In this document: in pieces, positions 11,554 to 22,599 of the stretch
Layout: every line of letters begins with the position of its first letter
Numbering within the stretch: the first letter of the stretch is position 1
Origin: Boswellia sacra
Lineage: Eukaryota > Streptophyta > Magnoliopsida > Sapindales > Burseraceae
Length of the DNA: 64,000 nt
Direction: 5' to 3'
NCBI GenBank assembly: GCA_013180625.2
Contig: SNVD02004500.1
Span: 1-64,000, forward strand
The notes under the pieces: model-generated
The model's input: only the letters and a program-made list of their open reading frames with translations
Told to the model about the DNA's origin: nothing
Database searches by the model: none
Translations under genes and position numbers: made by a program

Positions 11554-13069
11554 ATTTTCACTCCAAGGAAAGCCTATATAAGCACACTTTTCAAGGCATC
11601 TAGAAATCCTCTCTCTCTCTCTCCCCTTCTAGGACACACTTGTGAGAATTCCAAGGAGTCCTTTCTAGGCTAATATTTTTTTAGGCATTTTATGTTGCTC
11701 TAAACCTAGAAAGGGTACGTCATGAGAGTAGTTTTCCCTTCTTCCTTACATTTTCTTCTTTTTTTTTCTTGCTTAGAATTAAGCATGTCTAGGTTTATTT
11801 ATCTTAGAATAAGCATATTTAGGATTTATTTTAACGCTTAGAAGTATGTTTAGGGTTTTATGAATTGTCTAACCCTTATTTATTTTGTGAGATGGATAAG
11901 CATGTCAAAGTAAGTCCGCTATCCCTCCTTTATTAGGATCATGCTTAGGATTTTAATTTCTCTGTGAATGCTTAGAAACATATGTTAGAGCGCATGCTTA
12001 TAATCATGCTTAGGAGCACATGATTAGAATCATGCTAGGGAGAACTTATATTTGCTTTAATGTATGCTAAGAAATAGCATGGAATAGGTAAGATCTATCG
12101 TTTGGCCCTTGAATGTCTTGTTTGAGCTAAATAGCTATGATTGATTTCAATTGTTTGAATTAGGCTAGAAATGCCATGATTAGGCTAGAATATGTCATGA
12201 TAACCATGTTGGACTAGAAATGCCATGATAATACGAATTGATTTGAATTATGATAGAACAGCAATAGGTAGAATGCCATGATAGATTATCAAATCTAGGT
12301 AGAAGTGCCATGATACTAGACTATGGCTTTGTTTGATTTATAATTTGTTTATTTATGAATGTATGAATGTTTGTAGAAGTATTATTGGATGATACCGTGG
12401 AGTAGTAGTGGACTCATATTGATGGTGAGGGACCATAACTAAGAATCAATGACTTGAAGTAAGAATAGAGGTTCAATAGACATTGAATAGACTCACGTAT
12501 GGTGGTAAGGAATTCATCATTTATTGGGTCTTGAGTAGACCTCTTGTATTCAATGTTTAAAGTTATGTTATAGATGAATGTACATTTAGAATTATTTTGT
12601 TGAAGAACAAACGATGTAATTCTCTTTCCCTTCCCCCATGTTTGAAAGGAAATGTAATCTATTCTCCTCTCTCTCTCTATGGATGTTTATAATTGTCATT
12701 GATCAAATAATCACCTCGCATACCTAATGAAGATAAAATGATTGTGCATTAAACAAACAATCTGAGTGGACTAAGAACAACAAGAGTTATTTTCATTTGG
12801 TATTTCCCAAGTGGAGGTTGGATTTATATCCAGGTGGGTCGAAAGACTCGTGCCTAACTTTTCGAACCCATCTCCGAAGGGATAAGGGTATTTTAAGTCC
12901 CAAAGCAAAGGATTAGATTGCCCCCTTTCATTCCCAATTGAATAATTTGGTGGCGACTCCATTCTCCAGACATGCCCATGGCTCGTTTGTGCTCTTTTAA
13001 GTCTTGAAAGAGGCTTTGACACAGTGTTATGATCGCAAACGCTCTGGCAGGATAAAAGCCCTGTATACA
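11554..13069 (+). repeat. Element A 5' LTR, first ~400 bases missing
   Basis: It aligns with 19900-20766 and with the full LTR at 26584-28587, and ends CCTGTATACA just before the primer site. A TATA box, TATATAAG, lies at 11575-11582. The first 398 bases found at 19502-19899 are absent, replaced by copia C1. Short motifs such as GCTAGAAATGCCATGAT recur several times around 12160-12310. Confidence 0.88.
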
Positions 13070-13070
13070 G

Positions 13071-13088
13071 TGTCGACTCTACTAGGGA
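13071..13088 (+). promoter_or_regulatory. Element A primer-binding site, tRNA-Arg type
   Basis: TGTCGACTCTACTAGGGA lies one base after the LTR. It differs at a few positions from TGGCGACTCCGCTGGGGA, the complement of the 3' end of a plant arginine tRNA. Element B has the closer match TGGCAACTCCACTGGGGA. Confidence 0.8.
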
Positions 13089-13825
13089 TAAGAGAAGTTG
13101 ATTCCGATGGGAATACCAAATCCTAATACCTTATGTTGGTATAATGAGTCCTTGCATCACTACACTTTTACACACAATGAGCATGACTTGCTTAAACTAG
13201 CCGTGTGGCATTGGCATGAGAGGTCGTTGGCTCCATTCAATTCTTAGACGACTGATGTTGGTGTCATCACCTTTGAGCATGTACCATAAATTGGTATAAA
13301 AAGAGACTGGTTCAAGGGAATATCTCTCGCTCGAAGGAGCCCAGACTATTAGACCTTTGAGACTCAAGCATATATATATGACTTGAGAAATTTTTAATAG
13401 GGTGAATGCCCAAAACCCATATTGAAATGCATGTTTGTGGATGTAAATTACCTATGATTAGAATAACATCAACTCAAAACCTCATGGAACCATGAACGAA
13501 TGCCACATGTCAAGTCACCCATAAGAACAAAATGGTAACATATGCCATCAAGTTAAGGTTATCATGACATTTTGAAAACCATATTATGATAATTATAAAG
13601 AATCCAACATTAACATGAATGTTAAAATTAGGAGAGAGTATCTCGCGTTCCCACATCCCATGATAATGACTTGGGAATGAGGCCAAAAATCCTAGGAAAA
13701 GAGACTCGACCTCAAATGTGTGGGAGGAATAAGGTTAGAAGGCTAAAAACGTGTCTATGCCCTTGTATGAGCATGCATCATATCATGTATACATGCATGT
13801 ATGCATGGCATTAACACCTTTGTTT
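13089..13825 (+). other. Element A leader between primer site and gag
   Basis: This roughly 740-base segment is conserved in element B (about 28607-29345), including GAGCATGCATCATATCATG near the end. It holds no open frame of note in either copy. A 5' untranslated leader or packaging region is the simplest reading. Ogre elements have an extra ORF upstream of gag, but I see no support for one here. Confidence 0.6.
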
Positions 13826-14775
13826 GGCAGCTATCATAGCTTTGGTTAGAGGAGGTGGTCGTTTGACAAGGCAAGAGGAACCAATTGATGAAATGGCGGC
13901 ACCCTACAACACAATGTCGAAATGGTCCAATTGAGAGATGAGACGACAACACTTTAGCAACAAATGGCCCAATTCATTAAAGCACTCCAAAATGGGCCTC
14001 ACCAGATGAATTAGCCGCTACCCGAGGGCAATGGTGATGGTGATGGTGAGACTAGCCAAGGAAGAAATAGAGGAGAAAGCCAATCAATCTAGAAGAACCT
14101 GAATCGGCCAGGCAGTTGGCCAAGGACATGGAAAAGGTCCAATCCCTCTTGAAGAAGAAGGGACTAAACGAGGTCGAAGACCTAGATGACATCTTACTCA
14201 TTGGAGACAACGATTTAGCGCCAAAATTTTGCATGTCAAACTTGCCCAAGTTTAATGGCGAGGGCAATATGAAGACACATCTAAGACAGTATGCAGCCAT
14301 CATGGCCAACACTCCTTTGTCAAAGGATCACATATTGAAGTACTTCATGCTATCCCTAGAAGATGATGTGGTAGTATGGTACCATGACCTCCCCAAGAGA
14401 GTTTAAGAAGATTGGGAGGAGCTATCCGAAAAATTCGTAGAACAATATTGCCATAACACCCAACTGGGGGTAAATTTGAGATATTTGGAGATGACACATC
14501 AAAAGCCCAACGAGACTTTCTTAGAATATCTAGCCTATTAGAGGGCCAAAGTTGCCAAGATGGCTACGAGGCCCATGGAGATGGATCAAGTCCTTATGGT
14601 GATCAACGGAGCCCATGCCTTTATCAATGATAAGCTTATCGGCTTTCTAATCAAGATATTCGAAGATTTGTGTGATTCAGCATTCAAATAGAAGATTTGG
14701 AGGTGAGGCAGAGGAGAAGTAACAATAGAAATCAAAAGCAATATGACCAATCCAGCGGGTCAAACAATGATGATG
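13826..14775 (+). pseudogene. Element A gag
   Basis: The best open piece, 14116-14406, reads through SNLPKFNGEGNMKTHLRQY and LSLEDDVVVWYHDLPKRV, the core of a Tat-type gag. Beyond a stop at 14404 the same frame continues WEELSEKFVEQY and KPNETFLEYL to about 14700, with further stops. The N-terminal part (13830-14115) is open only in pieces. Directly after the core the sequence switches to the tail near 14775, with no zinc knuckle and no pol. Confidence 0.85.
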
Positions 14776-15417
14776 CATAAGTGCATGCTCGATAAAAGAC
14801 TTGATCGATAATGGGAGAATTCCTAATTTAGAGAGAGAATACTGATGTTTTGAAATGCTTTGTCTTAAGAATGATAGCAGAGTTGTGTATTCTTTTGATG
14901 ATCATTAACAAAATCATGATACTCAATGAAAATAGATTTTTGGTATTACATGAGATTATGTTGTTTGCATGCTTGACTTGCTAGATGAATTTCATTCTTG
15001 ATTCTTCAATTATTTGAGCATAATAGCCATCAATATGGAACTTTATATCACTTCAATTATTCTTCAATTCTTGACTCTAATTTATGTGAATAAAGCTTGG
15101 TGTTAAGATCTTACAAGACTCTAGAGATCCGAAATCCTAGGCTTCCCAACATAAAGGAAGTGATCTAGGCCTTCTTTGGATCGATTAAGCCTTTCAAGCC
15201 CACCTATACTTACTTAATTTTACTAGTACACTCTATTGTGCCTAATCAAACCTTTTCTCTGTCAAACCACAAAATTTATCCTAGCACTAGAAAAAATTTC
15301 CTTCCATAGCACCCTTCGCTCATAGCATATGAATATTCTAGAAAAGAGCATTGAGAGCCATGCTTATAGGAGAATGAAAGGAAGTTGACAAGTATTTGTA
15401 CAATTTTGAGCTCCAAA

Positions 15418-15520
15418 AAAGACAAAAAAGAAGAAGAAGAAAGGAACAAAAAGAAAAAAAAAAGAGAGAAAATGAAAAGAAGAAGAAGAAGAAGAAGAAG
15501 AAAAAGAAAAGAAGAGTGCT
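15418..15520. repeat. GAA/A-rich microsatellite
   Basis: A purine run dominated by GAAGAAGAA and A-tracts. Element B has a shorter version at about 32235-32285. It creates artificial lysine-rich or phenylalanine-rich frames. Confidence 0.9.
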
Positions 15521-16404
15521 AATCCCATTGCTCGTAAAGTTTAGGGACGTAGCCACTGGAAATCGAAAGCAAAGCAAACATAGTGTGTGAAAACTCAAAG
15601 TTTGGGGGTACAAATGGAAGAAGTTGATGCTTTTAATTAAGACCTAGGATAGTTATATGATTATGGGTGAGATAACATTATAGTCTCCTTTATCATACCT
15701 TGACACTAAGCTATCATTACAAGCTTGATAAAGCCCTAATGATCTTTGATAAAAAGTGGGCTTATGATAGTTTTTCTATCTTTAGAGATTGATCACTAGT
15801 TTCTATTTGCATAAAGCTATCTGAGTCTTAACAAGTGAAGTATGATTGGCTATACAACACACGAAGAATCTTGAATGTAACAATTCTAGCTTAGAGGCGA
15901 AATTATGAACAATCACGATGTTAATACATTATCATTGAGGTATTGAATTTGAGAAATCTTTGAAGAACTTGAATGTGAATTAAATTGATTTGCAACTTAC
16001 ATTCAGCATTTCAATTAGTTATTGGAGGATGTTAGGTTTATTAAAAACATGTCAGAAAAAACAAAGTCTGTCAACATTTTCGATTAAGGGTATCAAGGAA
16101 GCAACGTTGCCACCAACAGTGAAGAAGCACGGTATATGGAAAAAGTTAGCCATTTTTTTCTAGCATGAATGTCTATAAAGAAGGAGGAATAATGCCTTTG
16201 TAGCTAGATGAAGAAATTCCCCAAGACGATACTAAACTTTTCATACAAGGGGTAAAGAACTGCCTATTCATTTTGGTAAAATAAAAGAAGCAAGGGGTAA
16301 AGAATTGCCTTAGCCATCTTGAAAATCAAGGCAGATAGAATTATCTCAATCATTTTGGAGGAAGTGTAGGAAAATGATGCTAGAAGAAAAGAAAAATAAA
16401 TGAA

Positions 16405-16735
16405 AGCCTGCTAAGTGGAAAACCTTGAAAAGGCAGCTTAGGCAAAAATTAAGGCAAGCTCACTAAGCTAAAAATCTGAAAGGACAACTTAGGCAAAAGC
16501 TAGGCATTAAAGAAAAGAATAAAAGGCCTACTGAGTTGAAAACCCGAAAATGGCAACTTAGGTAAAAGTTAGGGCAAACTCGCTAAGTCAAAAACTTGAA
16601 GAGGGCGACTTAGCTAAAAATTAGACATAAAAAAAAAAGAAAAATGAAATGCAAATGAAAAATGACTAAACCCGTTAAGTTGAAAACCTAAAAGGGCGGC
16701 TTAAGCAAAATTTAAGGTTAGAAGAATAACCTAAA
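16405..16735. repeat. Tail repeat field 1 of A (GCTAAG...GGCAGCTTAGG)
   Basis: About five imperfect units of the form GCTAAGTxGAAAACCxGAAAxGGCAGCTTAGGCAAAAxTTA. Element B has the same field at about 33255-33475. CTAAG and its complement CTTAG flank each unit's middle, so single strands could pair. Confidence 0.75.
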
Positions 16736-17604
16736 GAAGCAAAAGACTGCCACCAAATCTCTAACTCGGATCAACCCTAACTCGATCTAGTCCGATCCAT
16801 ATCTCAGATAGTACAAAGGAACTGTGGTGAAACCAGGTCCCATATGAGGAATGATGGCCATAAGATGTGGATCTCCAGGACCGTTTGGTGAAACCAATAG
16901 AAACTGCATAAGAAGGTAAATTGAATAAGGCAGAGCCAACAGGACGAGGTCCTATCTATCATTTCAAGCAAAGGTATGACAGAAGATAATGTCACTTTAC
17001 CGCCTCTTGTATGAATACCCATGGTAGAAGTTGGGAATCTAAAGGAGTTAACGAGATCAGATATTTTCATAATTGGATAAATAACAATCAAGTATAGTGA
17101 AGAAATCCTCATACGAAAGGGAAAGCTCTTACCCATTCAAGCGAAAGACGTGAGGATCCCAAAAGGTTATGCATTCCTTAAGAAAAGCAATGTTGAAGGA
17201 ATTTTGGATTGTAGAATCCACTAGATTTGAGTCATTTCCAATCATTGTCCCTTAGAAGCTTCTAGAGAGACTAGAATGCCTTTGAGAAGACCTGAGGAGA
17301 AGTAGAAAAGAAAAATGGTAGGTTGATGACGACAATCGTCACTCATCACCATCAACATCAATTGAAGAAGCAGCAACCTGGGCCTAAAGACGTGCACCCT
17401 CTCACTCTAGACACTCGATTTGTTGATGACTCATCTAGTCCAAGCAAGAAGCACATAGTTAGAAAAGATAATTAAGATAGACATCATGCATGCGTGAAAC
17501 ATAAAATATTTTCTTGCAGGAAGCACAATTCAGAATGGTATACAGTCTGGAAGTAACAGAGTAAAATCCAGTATGAAATACAATAGGTAATCACAAAAGA
17601 AATG

Positions 17605-17815
17605 GGCTCAAAACCTCGAGGAGTTGTAGTAGTAGTAGCACGATATGCAAGTCAATCTCGAGCACATATAATAGAAGCAATACGATGTGGAACTCAGTCT
17701 CGATGAGACCCAATAAAAGTAGCACGATGTGCAACTCAGTCTCGATGAGACCCAGTAGAACCAGATAGGCAATTCAATCTTGATGAGAACCAATGAAAAT
17801 AACATGATTTGCAAA
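17605..17815. repeat. Tail repeat field 2 of A (AGTCTCGATGAGACCCA)
   Basis: Three to four imperfect units of about 55 bases around AGTCTCGATGAGACCCAxTAxAA and AGCACGATGTGCAACT. Only faint traces (AGCACGATGTAAAG, CAATGAGATATAA) occur near 34605-34650 in B, so the array grew in A or shrank in B. Confidence 0.65.
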
Positions 17816-17829
17816 AGAAATTACCATAA

Positions 17830-18130
17830 GGAGGGCATCTTATTTAAAGAAGGATGTTCACCTTGAAGAAAGAATTTACCTCGAAAAAGACATCCACCTT
17901 AAAGAAGGAATCTATCTCGAATAAGGCATCTTCCTCGAAGAAGTTATCCGCCTCAAATAAGGAATCTCCCTAAAGAAGGCATCTTCCTTGAAGAAGGCAT
18001 TCACCTTAAAGAAGGAATCTCCCTCTAAGAACGCATCTTCCTCGAGAAAGGTATCCACCTTGAATAAGGAATCTCCCTTAAAGAAGGCATCTACCATGAA
18101 GAAGACGTCCACCTTGAAAAGGCATCTCTT
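17830..18130. repeat. Tail repeat field 3 of A (GAAGAAGGCATCTxCCTTGAA)
   Basis: About ten imperfect units of roughly 30 bases in which GAAGAAGG alternates with AATCTCCC and CATCxACC. In one frame (17988-18245) this gives a Lys/Ser-rich pattern with KKESPSKNASS and similar units. Element B has the field at about 34955-35125. Synonymous constraint is not evident, so I treat it as a minisatellite rather than a gene. Confidence 0.8.
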
Positions 18131-18254
18131 TTATTTCACCATGAAGAAGGAAGTTGAAGTCTACCCTACAGAAGGAATTTTAAAGAAGAAATTTGATATT
18201 CACCTTGAAGGACTTGAAAAAAGAAAAAGATTCATAGTCAGATAGTTCTAAGGG

Positions 18255-18430
18255 TAAAGGGTAAAGGGTCAAAGAGAGAAAGAAGAGAAAGAAAAGAGAA
18301 AGCGAAAAAGAGAAAAGAAAAAAAGAGATAAAGATTGAGAAAGAAGAGATGAAAAGAGAAAGAGAAGAAGAGAGAGAAAAAAAGAAAAAAGAGGAAAAGA
18401 TAGAGGAGAGAAAGAAAAAGGAAGAAAACT
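18255..18430 (+). repeat. Long GA-rich purine tract in the tail of A
   Basis: Nearly pure purine on the plus strand for about 170 bases. B has the same tract at about 35265-35445. Such tracts can form triplexes. Confidence 0.85.
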
Positions 18431-18984
18431 TTATGTCGACCTTAAAACATTGAAGGAATCTTTTAAATATTCCGATGGTAAGCACCTGACCACGGCAATA
18501 GTTTAGTAACTCACAAGGAAAGAAGAGTAATATTAATCAACAAAATATTTGACCAGAATCACATAGAAGAATTCCTCTAGATACTAAAAAGCAATTTGTT
18601 GAAGAACACAGTGAATAACATAAAAATTTCACATCATGGAGAAATGTTTGAATCTTGCAATAATTTCCAAAGACAAGGGACAGATCCCCAGTGAGTCAGA
18701 TGATGAATAACATGAATAGGAGAATGAAGAGCTCAAGAGATTTCCCTAGTAGACCAAAAGAAATCAAGAATAGAAACAAGAATACTCGACAGAAGGGCAT
18801 GAAACCCAATGAGGACAAAGACTAGAAGAAGCATGAAGAATATTTAGAAGAGGGCTATGAAACCCAAAAAATGCAAAGTTTGAAGAGATCAAAAAAGAAT
18901 AAAGAATACTTAGCCGAAGGCACAAAGAATAAGAAGGTCTAAAGGCCATGAAGTAGTGCATGATAGAAGTTTTCCTAGTGGGCA

Positions 18985-19345
18985 AGCATTAGAAGAAAAC
19001 CCTAAGAAGTAGGTGCACTTAAGAGTGTTTTAAAGCCCTTAGAATAGGCACAAGCCCAAAGAAGAGGTGCACTCAAAAGTGTTGAAAACCCTAGGAAGTA
19101 GGCACACTTAAGAGTGTTTTAAACCCTTAGAATAGGCACAAACCCTAAAGGAGGCGCACTGAAGAGTGTTGAAAACCTTAAGAAGTAGGTGCACTAAAGA
19201 GTGTTAGAAACCCTATGAAGTAGGTGCACTGAAGAGTGTTTTATCGTAGCATCGTAAAATGCTTTCTAGCCCGTAGATGGGCACATTAGCCCTTGAATAG
19301 GCACATCCACCCTTAGATGGGCATATTAGGACTTAAACAGGTGCA
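18985..19345. repeat. Tail repeat field 4 of A (AAGTAGGTGCACTxAAGAGTG)
   Basis: Six or so units of about 45-50 bases built on CCCTAAGAAGTAGGTGCACTTAAG and GTGTTTTAAACCCTTAGAATAGGCAC, then shorter GGGCACATTAGCCC units from about 19275. Element B has the same field at 36065-36510, with more of the short units. Confidence 0.8.
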
Positions 19346-19484
19346 TCTTTTTGTGGGAATAGAAGAAGATAGAGAGATGATGAGGAAGTCTAATAGAATA
19401 AGAACAAAGGCCTTCATACCTAAAGGAAAGAAAGAAAGACGAAGCAAAAGTGCTTTGTTGACTTTTGTGTCTCACAAACATATC

Positions 19485-19500
19485 CAAAGTAGGGGGTAAG
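19485..19500 (+). promoter_or_regulatory. Polypurine tract of element A
   Basis: AAAGTAGGGGGTAAGC directly precedes the LTR start at 19502, the expected place for the plus-strand primer. Confidence 0.75.
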
Positions 19501-19501
19501 C

Positions 19502-20766
19502 TGTAGACACTGAATTTTTAAAGCTCGATGAATGAATGGAGATGAATGTCAAGCAAAGAAAATGAACAAAATGCCTTTAGAGGCCAAGGAAGGAAAGGTG
19601 AGACAGAGTTGGTGAAAGGTCTCAAAAACTGACGTATGACTTAAAAAAATCATAGAAAATAATCTAGAAGTAATCTCATGGTAAGTAATATATTGTTATG
19701 AAGCTACGAATGTCTAGTTGTTGAGAAATTTACGGATCACAAATCGGAGTTAAACTCAAAAAGTTATGAGCGATTGAATAGATAAAGGTTAGAAGGGACT
19801 GTATTACAAAAATATAAAATAGGAAGGGCTGAAGGACAAAAAGCTGGTCAATACTATTCATAGCTTTGTTTATCCAAATCCCACATTGGTTTTTATCACA
19901 TTTTCACTCCAAAGAAAGCCTATATAAGCATATCTTAGGTACACTTCTCAAGGCATCTATAAATCCTCTCTCTCTCCCTTTAGGACACACTTGTGAGAAT
20001 TTCAAGGAGTCCTTTCTAGTCTAATATTTTTTCGGGTATTTTATATTGCTCTAACATTGGAAATGGTACGTTATGAGAGCAATTTTCTCTTCTCCCTCGC
20101 ATTTCTTCTTTATTTTTCTTCCTTAAAATTAAGTGTGTTTAGGTTTATTTATGGTTTGAGTAAGCATGTTTAGGATTTTTTTTTTTTTTTATGCTTAGAA
20201 ACATGTTTAGGATTTGTTTTACAAGATGGATAAGCGTGTCAAGGTAAGTCTCCTATCCCTCCTTTATTAGAATCATGCTTAAGATTTTAATTTCTTTTCG
20301 AATGCTCAGAATCATGCTTAGGAGCACATAATTAGAATCATGCTAAAGAGAACTTATATTTGCTTTGACGTATGCTAAGAAATAGCATGGTATAGATAAG
20401 AAATATTATCGTTTTGCTCTTGAATGTCTTGTTTGAACTATAATAGCTATGATTGATTTCAATTGTTTGAATTAGGCTAGAAATGCCATGATTAGGCTAG
20501 AATATGCCATGATAACCATGTTAGGCTAGAAATGCCATGATAATATGAATTGATATAAATTATGCTAGAACAGCAATAGGTAGAATGCCTTGATAAAATT
20601 ATCAAATCTAGGTAGAAGTGCCATGATACTAGATAATAGCTTTGTTTGATTTATAATTTGTTTATTTCAAATGTATGAATGTTTGTACAAGTATTATTGG
20701 ATGATACCATGAAGTGGTGGTGGACTCATATTGACGGTAAGGAACCATCACTAAGAATGAATGACT
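19502..20766 (+). repeat. Element A 3' LTR, truncated
   Basis: It starts TGTAGACACTGAATTTTT and aligns with the LTR of B from its first base. A TATA box, TATATAAG, lies at 19921-19928. The match to the 5' LTR stops at AATGAATGACT (20766); about 630 further bases expected in the LTR are missing. Integrase sequence of element E, on the other strand, follows directly. Confidence 0.88.
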
Positions 20767-21300
20767 AAATCAGAACCCTCACTGATTTCATTTCTATCTC
20801 AATTGGTAGGACCGCATCTAAACCATACACCAACGAGAAGGGCGTCATGCATGTTGAGCTTTTAGGTGTCGTTTTATAACCCTATAACACAAACAACAGC
20901 TTCTTTGCCTAATCCTTGTATGCTTGCACCTTCTTGGCCAACATTTTTATTATTAATATTGGCTACTTCTACCGCTCTATTTGCTTGTGGCCGATATGGG
21001 GACAACTTATAATGTTCAATCCCACACTTCTCAAACAAAGCTTTAGTCTCAACTTGGAAATGAACTCCATTGTTAGTCACGACATGATGTGACACTCTGA
21101 ATCTACATATGATGTTCTTCTCAATGAACTTCACCATCTGCGTTGCCCCTAGTTTACTGTGGGACTCAGCTTCGATCTACTTGGTGAAGTAGTTAATCAC
21201 CACCACTATATAGTGATGCCTATTAGAGGTCGACGGCCTTATCTCACCTATAAGTCAATGCCCTATACATGAAAGGGCTATTGTGTTGCCATTCCTTATA
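20767..21300 (-). pseudogene. Element E integrase core and C-terminus
   Basis: Visible pieces are VSHHVVTNNGVHFQ (an Asn where integrases have the second catalytic Asp), GIEHYKLSPYRPQANRAVEVANI with the Glu region, and PFSLVYGLDAVLPIEIEM near the left end. The Asp-to-Asn change, if correctly read, would by itself inactivate the enzyme. Stops and at least two frameshifts separate the pieces. Confidence 0.82.
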
Positions 21301-21313
21301 GCTCCAAGGGTGG

Positions 21314-21688
21314 TTAGTGAATCAAATTTTCATTGATTTGGCACTGGTGACACCTCTTCACAAACTGGACACAATCCATCTCTATGGTTAGCCAGTAAAA
21401 GCCTTGCCCCATTATCTTTTTTGCAAGCATTAGCCTATTCATATGTGGCCCACATACACCACTATGGATTTCCTCTATAAGCCTTCTAGCTTCTTTCTCA
21501 TCGACGCATCTCAATTGCATCCTTTTCGGCATTCTCTTGTACATCACTCCTTGATGACAAGTAAATTGTTGGACTAACTTTCGTAGCACAGCCCTATCTT
21601 TCTCATTAGCCTCATCTGGCAAAATCCTCTCTTCTAGGTATCTCTTTAAATCATATAACCATGGCTTATTATACACTTCGGCTTCCAT
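21314..21688 (-). pseudogene. Element E integrase zinc-binding domain
   Basis: The 124-codon stretch contains the HHCC pattern of gypsy integrases: EIHSGVCGPHMNRLMLAKK, then YWLTIEMDCVQFVKRCHQCQ. The preceding part (YLEERILPDEANEKDR) is the usual lead-in in Tat elements. The frame stops near 21314, just before the core. Confidence 0.88.
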
Positions 21689-21766
21689 TACATGGGGTTC
21701 TATATAGCAAGGACGCCATGCTTATGATATCACTATTGGCCTTGCCAACAACTCTTATGTACTCAT

Positions 21767-22147
21767 CTAAATTGATGCCAAATAAGCTAAAGCGTCAGCC
21801 ATATGATTCTCGTTTCTGGGAAGATGGGTAAAGGTATACTGCTTAAACCTCCCAATCAACCTTCTAATGTGCTTAAGATACAGTTTGAGTCTTTCTTCCC
21901 TTAAATCCCAATCTTCATTGGCTTGAGAGATGACTAGCTTGTAATCTCTGAACACTTCTATTTTATTGATGCCTATCACAATCACAATTTCTAACCCCAA
22001 TATACAGGCTTCATACTCAACCATTTTGTTAATAACCTTAAACTCTAGCTTCTTAGCAAAAGGAATGACTTCTTCAGTTGGTGATACTAGAATAATTCCT
22101 ATTACAACACCGTTTCTATTTACAGCTCTATGAAAAAAATCCTCCAT
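21767..22147 (-). pseudogene. Element E second RNase H
   Basis: The sequence NRNGVVIGIILVSPTEEVIP, then VEYEACILGLE and LVISQANEDW follows a second RNase H domain found between the RT-linked RNase H and integrase in Tat elements. The catalytic Glu in YEAC is present. The expected GDS near 21940 reads RDY, which removes the usual glycine-aspartate-serine context. The domain ends HLPRNENHMADALAYLAS, the usual closing His/Asp block. Confidence 0.85.
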
Positions 22148-22569
22148 CTTACTATTGAGATTACCCCCAGATGTTCATCAGGGAAATCCAACTCCCATGA
22201 TTCATCGTCGTCGATCGGATTCATGGCCAAGAACTCTACTACTACTCTTCCTTTTACCACCTTCTTGGTGACATACTCAATGTAAATTCTGACACTAGCC
22301 AGCTTCCCCACAAATGATAGTGCTTCAGAGAGATACGTCATTGGGTCTACCTTCGAGACAACCTTAATCTTATAAGACTGAAAGTAGTGCCTCAACTTCT
22401 TCGAGAGCCATACCATGGCTAAGCACATCTTCTTCACATAATTATGTTTTGTCTCGAATGGTAGCAACTTCTTGTTAAGATAGCAGATGGCATGTTCTAC
22501 ACCATTCTCATCTTCTTGTGCCAGCATAGTACCAATGGCCTCCTCTTCCAGAGCTAAATAAAGAACCAA
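22120..22569 (-). pseudogene. Element E RT-linked RNase H
   Basis: LYLALEEEAIGTMLAQEDENG, the partially open HAICYLNKKLLPFETKHNYV and the LRHYFQSYKIKVVSKVDPMT block are the RT-linked RNase H of gypsy elements. Over 149 codons the frame is open, and it then overlaps the second RNase H with a frame change near 22130. Confidence 0.86.
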
Positions 22570-22599
22570 ATTCTTGCCAGGTTTCGGTGGCCTTAAAAC

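Larger units (their letters stand above)
14776..19484 (+). other. Element A 3' tail, 4.7 kb, repeat-rich, shared with B
   Basis: From GATGATGCATAAGTGCAT onward the sequence matches 31607-36516 of element B, block by block. It includes an AAAGTTTGGGGGTAC motif (about 15596) and a TTTATCATACCTTG...ACAAGCTTGATAAAG block (about 15690-15735) that also appear, diverged, in the tail of element G. It then passes through a series of different tandem repeats, a long purine tract and a second repeat field. Stop codons are frequent, so I see no protein here. Non-coding tails of this kind are known in Tat elements. Confidence 0.8.
11554..20766 (+). mobile_element. Tat/Ogre-like gypsy element A, non-autonomous (no pol)
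   Basis: It has a 5'-truncated LTR, a tRNA-Arg primer site, a degraded gag, then directly a long repeat-rich tail, a purine tract and a second LTR that is cut at 20766. No protease, RT, RNase H or integrase sequence lies between gag and tail. The gag wording (KFNGEGNMKTHLRQY) and the tRNA-Arg site place it with the Tat/Ogre branch of Ty3/gypsy, whose members often have long non-coding tails with tandem repeats. Element B shares the same gag-to-tail junction, so the pol loss predates both copies. Confidence 0.85.

Noticed and set aside
16405..16735. CRISPR-like array of repeats
   Set aside because: Spacers are not unique, the units are imperfect, and the context is a plant retroelement tail.
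17988..18245. Lys/Ser-rich repeat protein
   Set aside because: It comes from the tandem repeat and purine tract in the tail of A. The equivalent stretch in B does not keep the same frame, so a real protein is unlikely.
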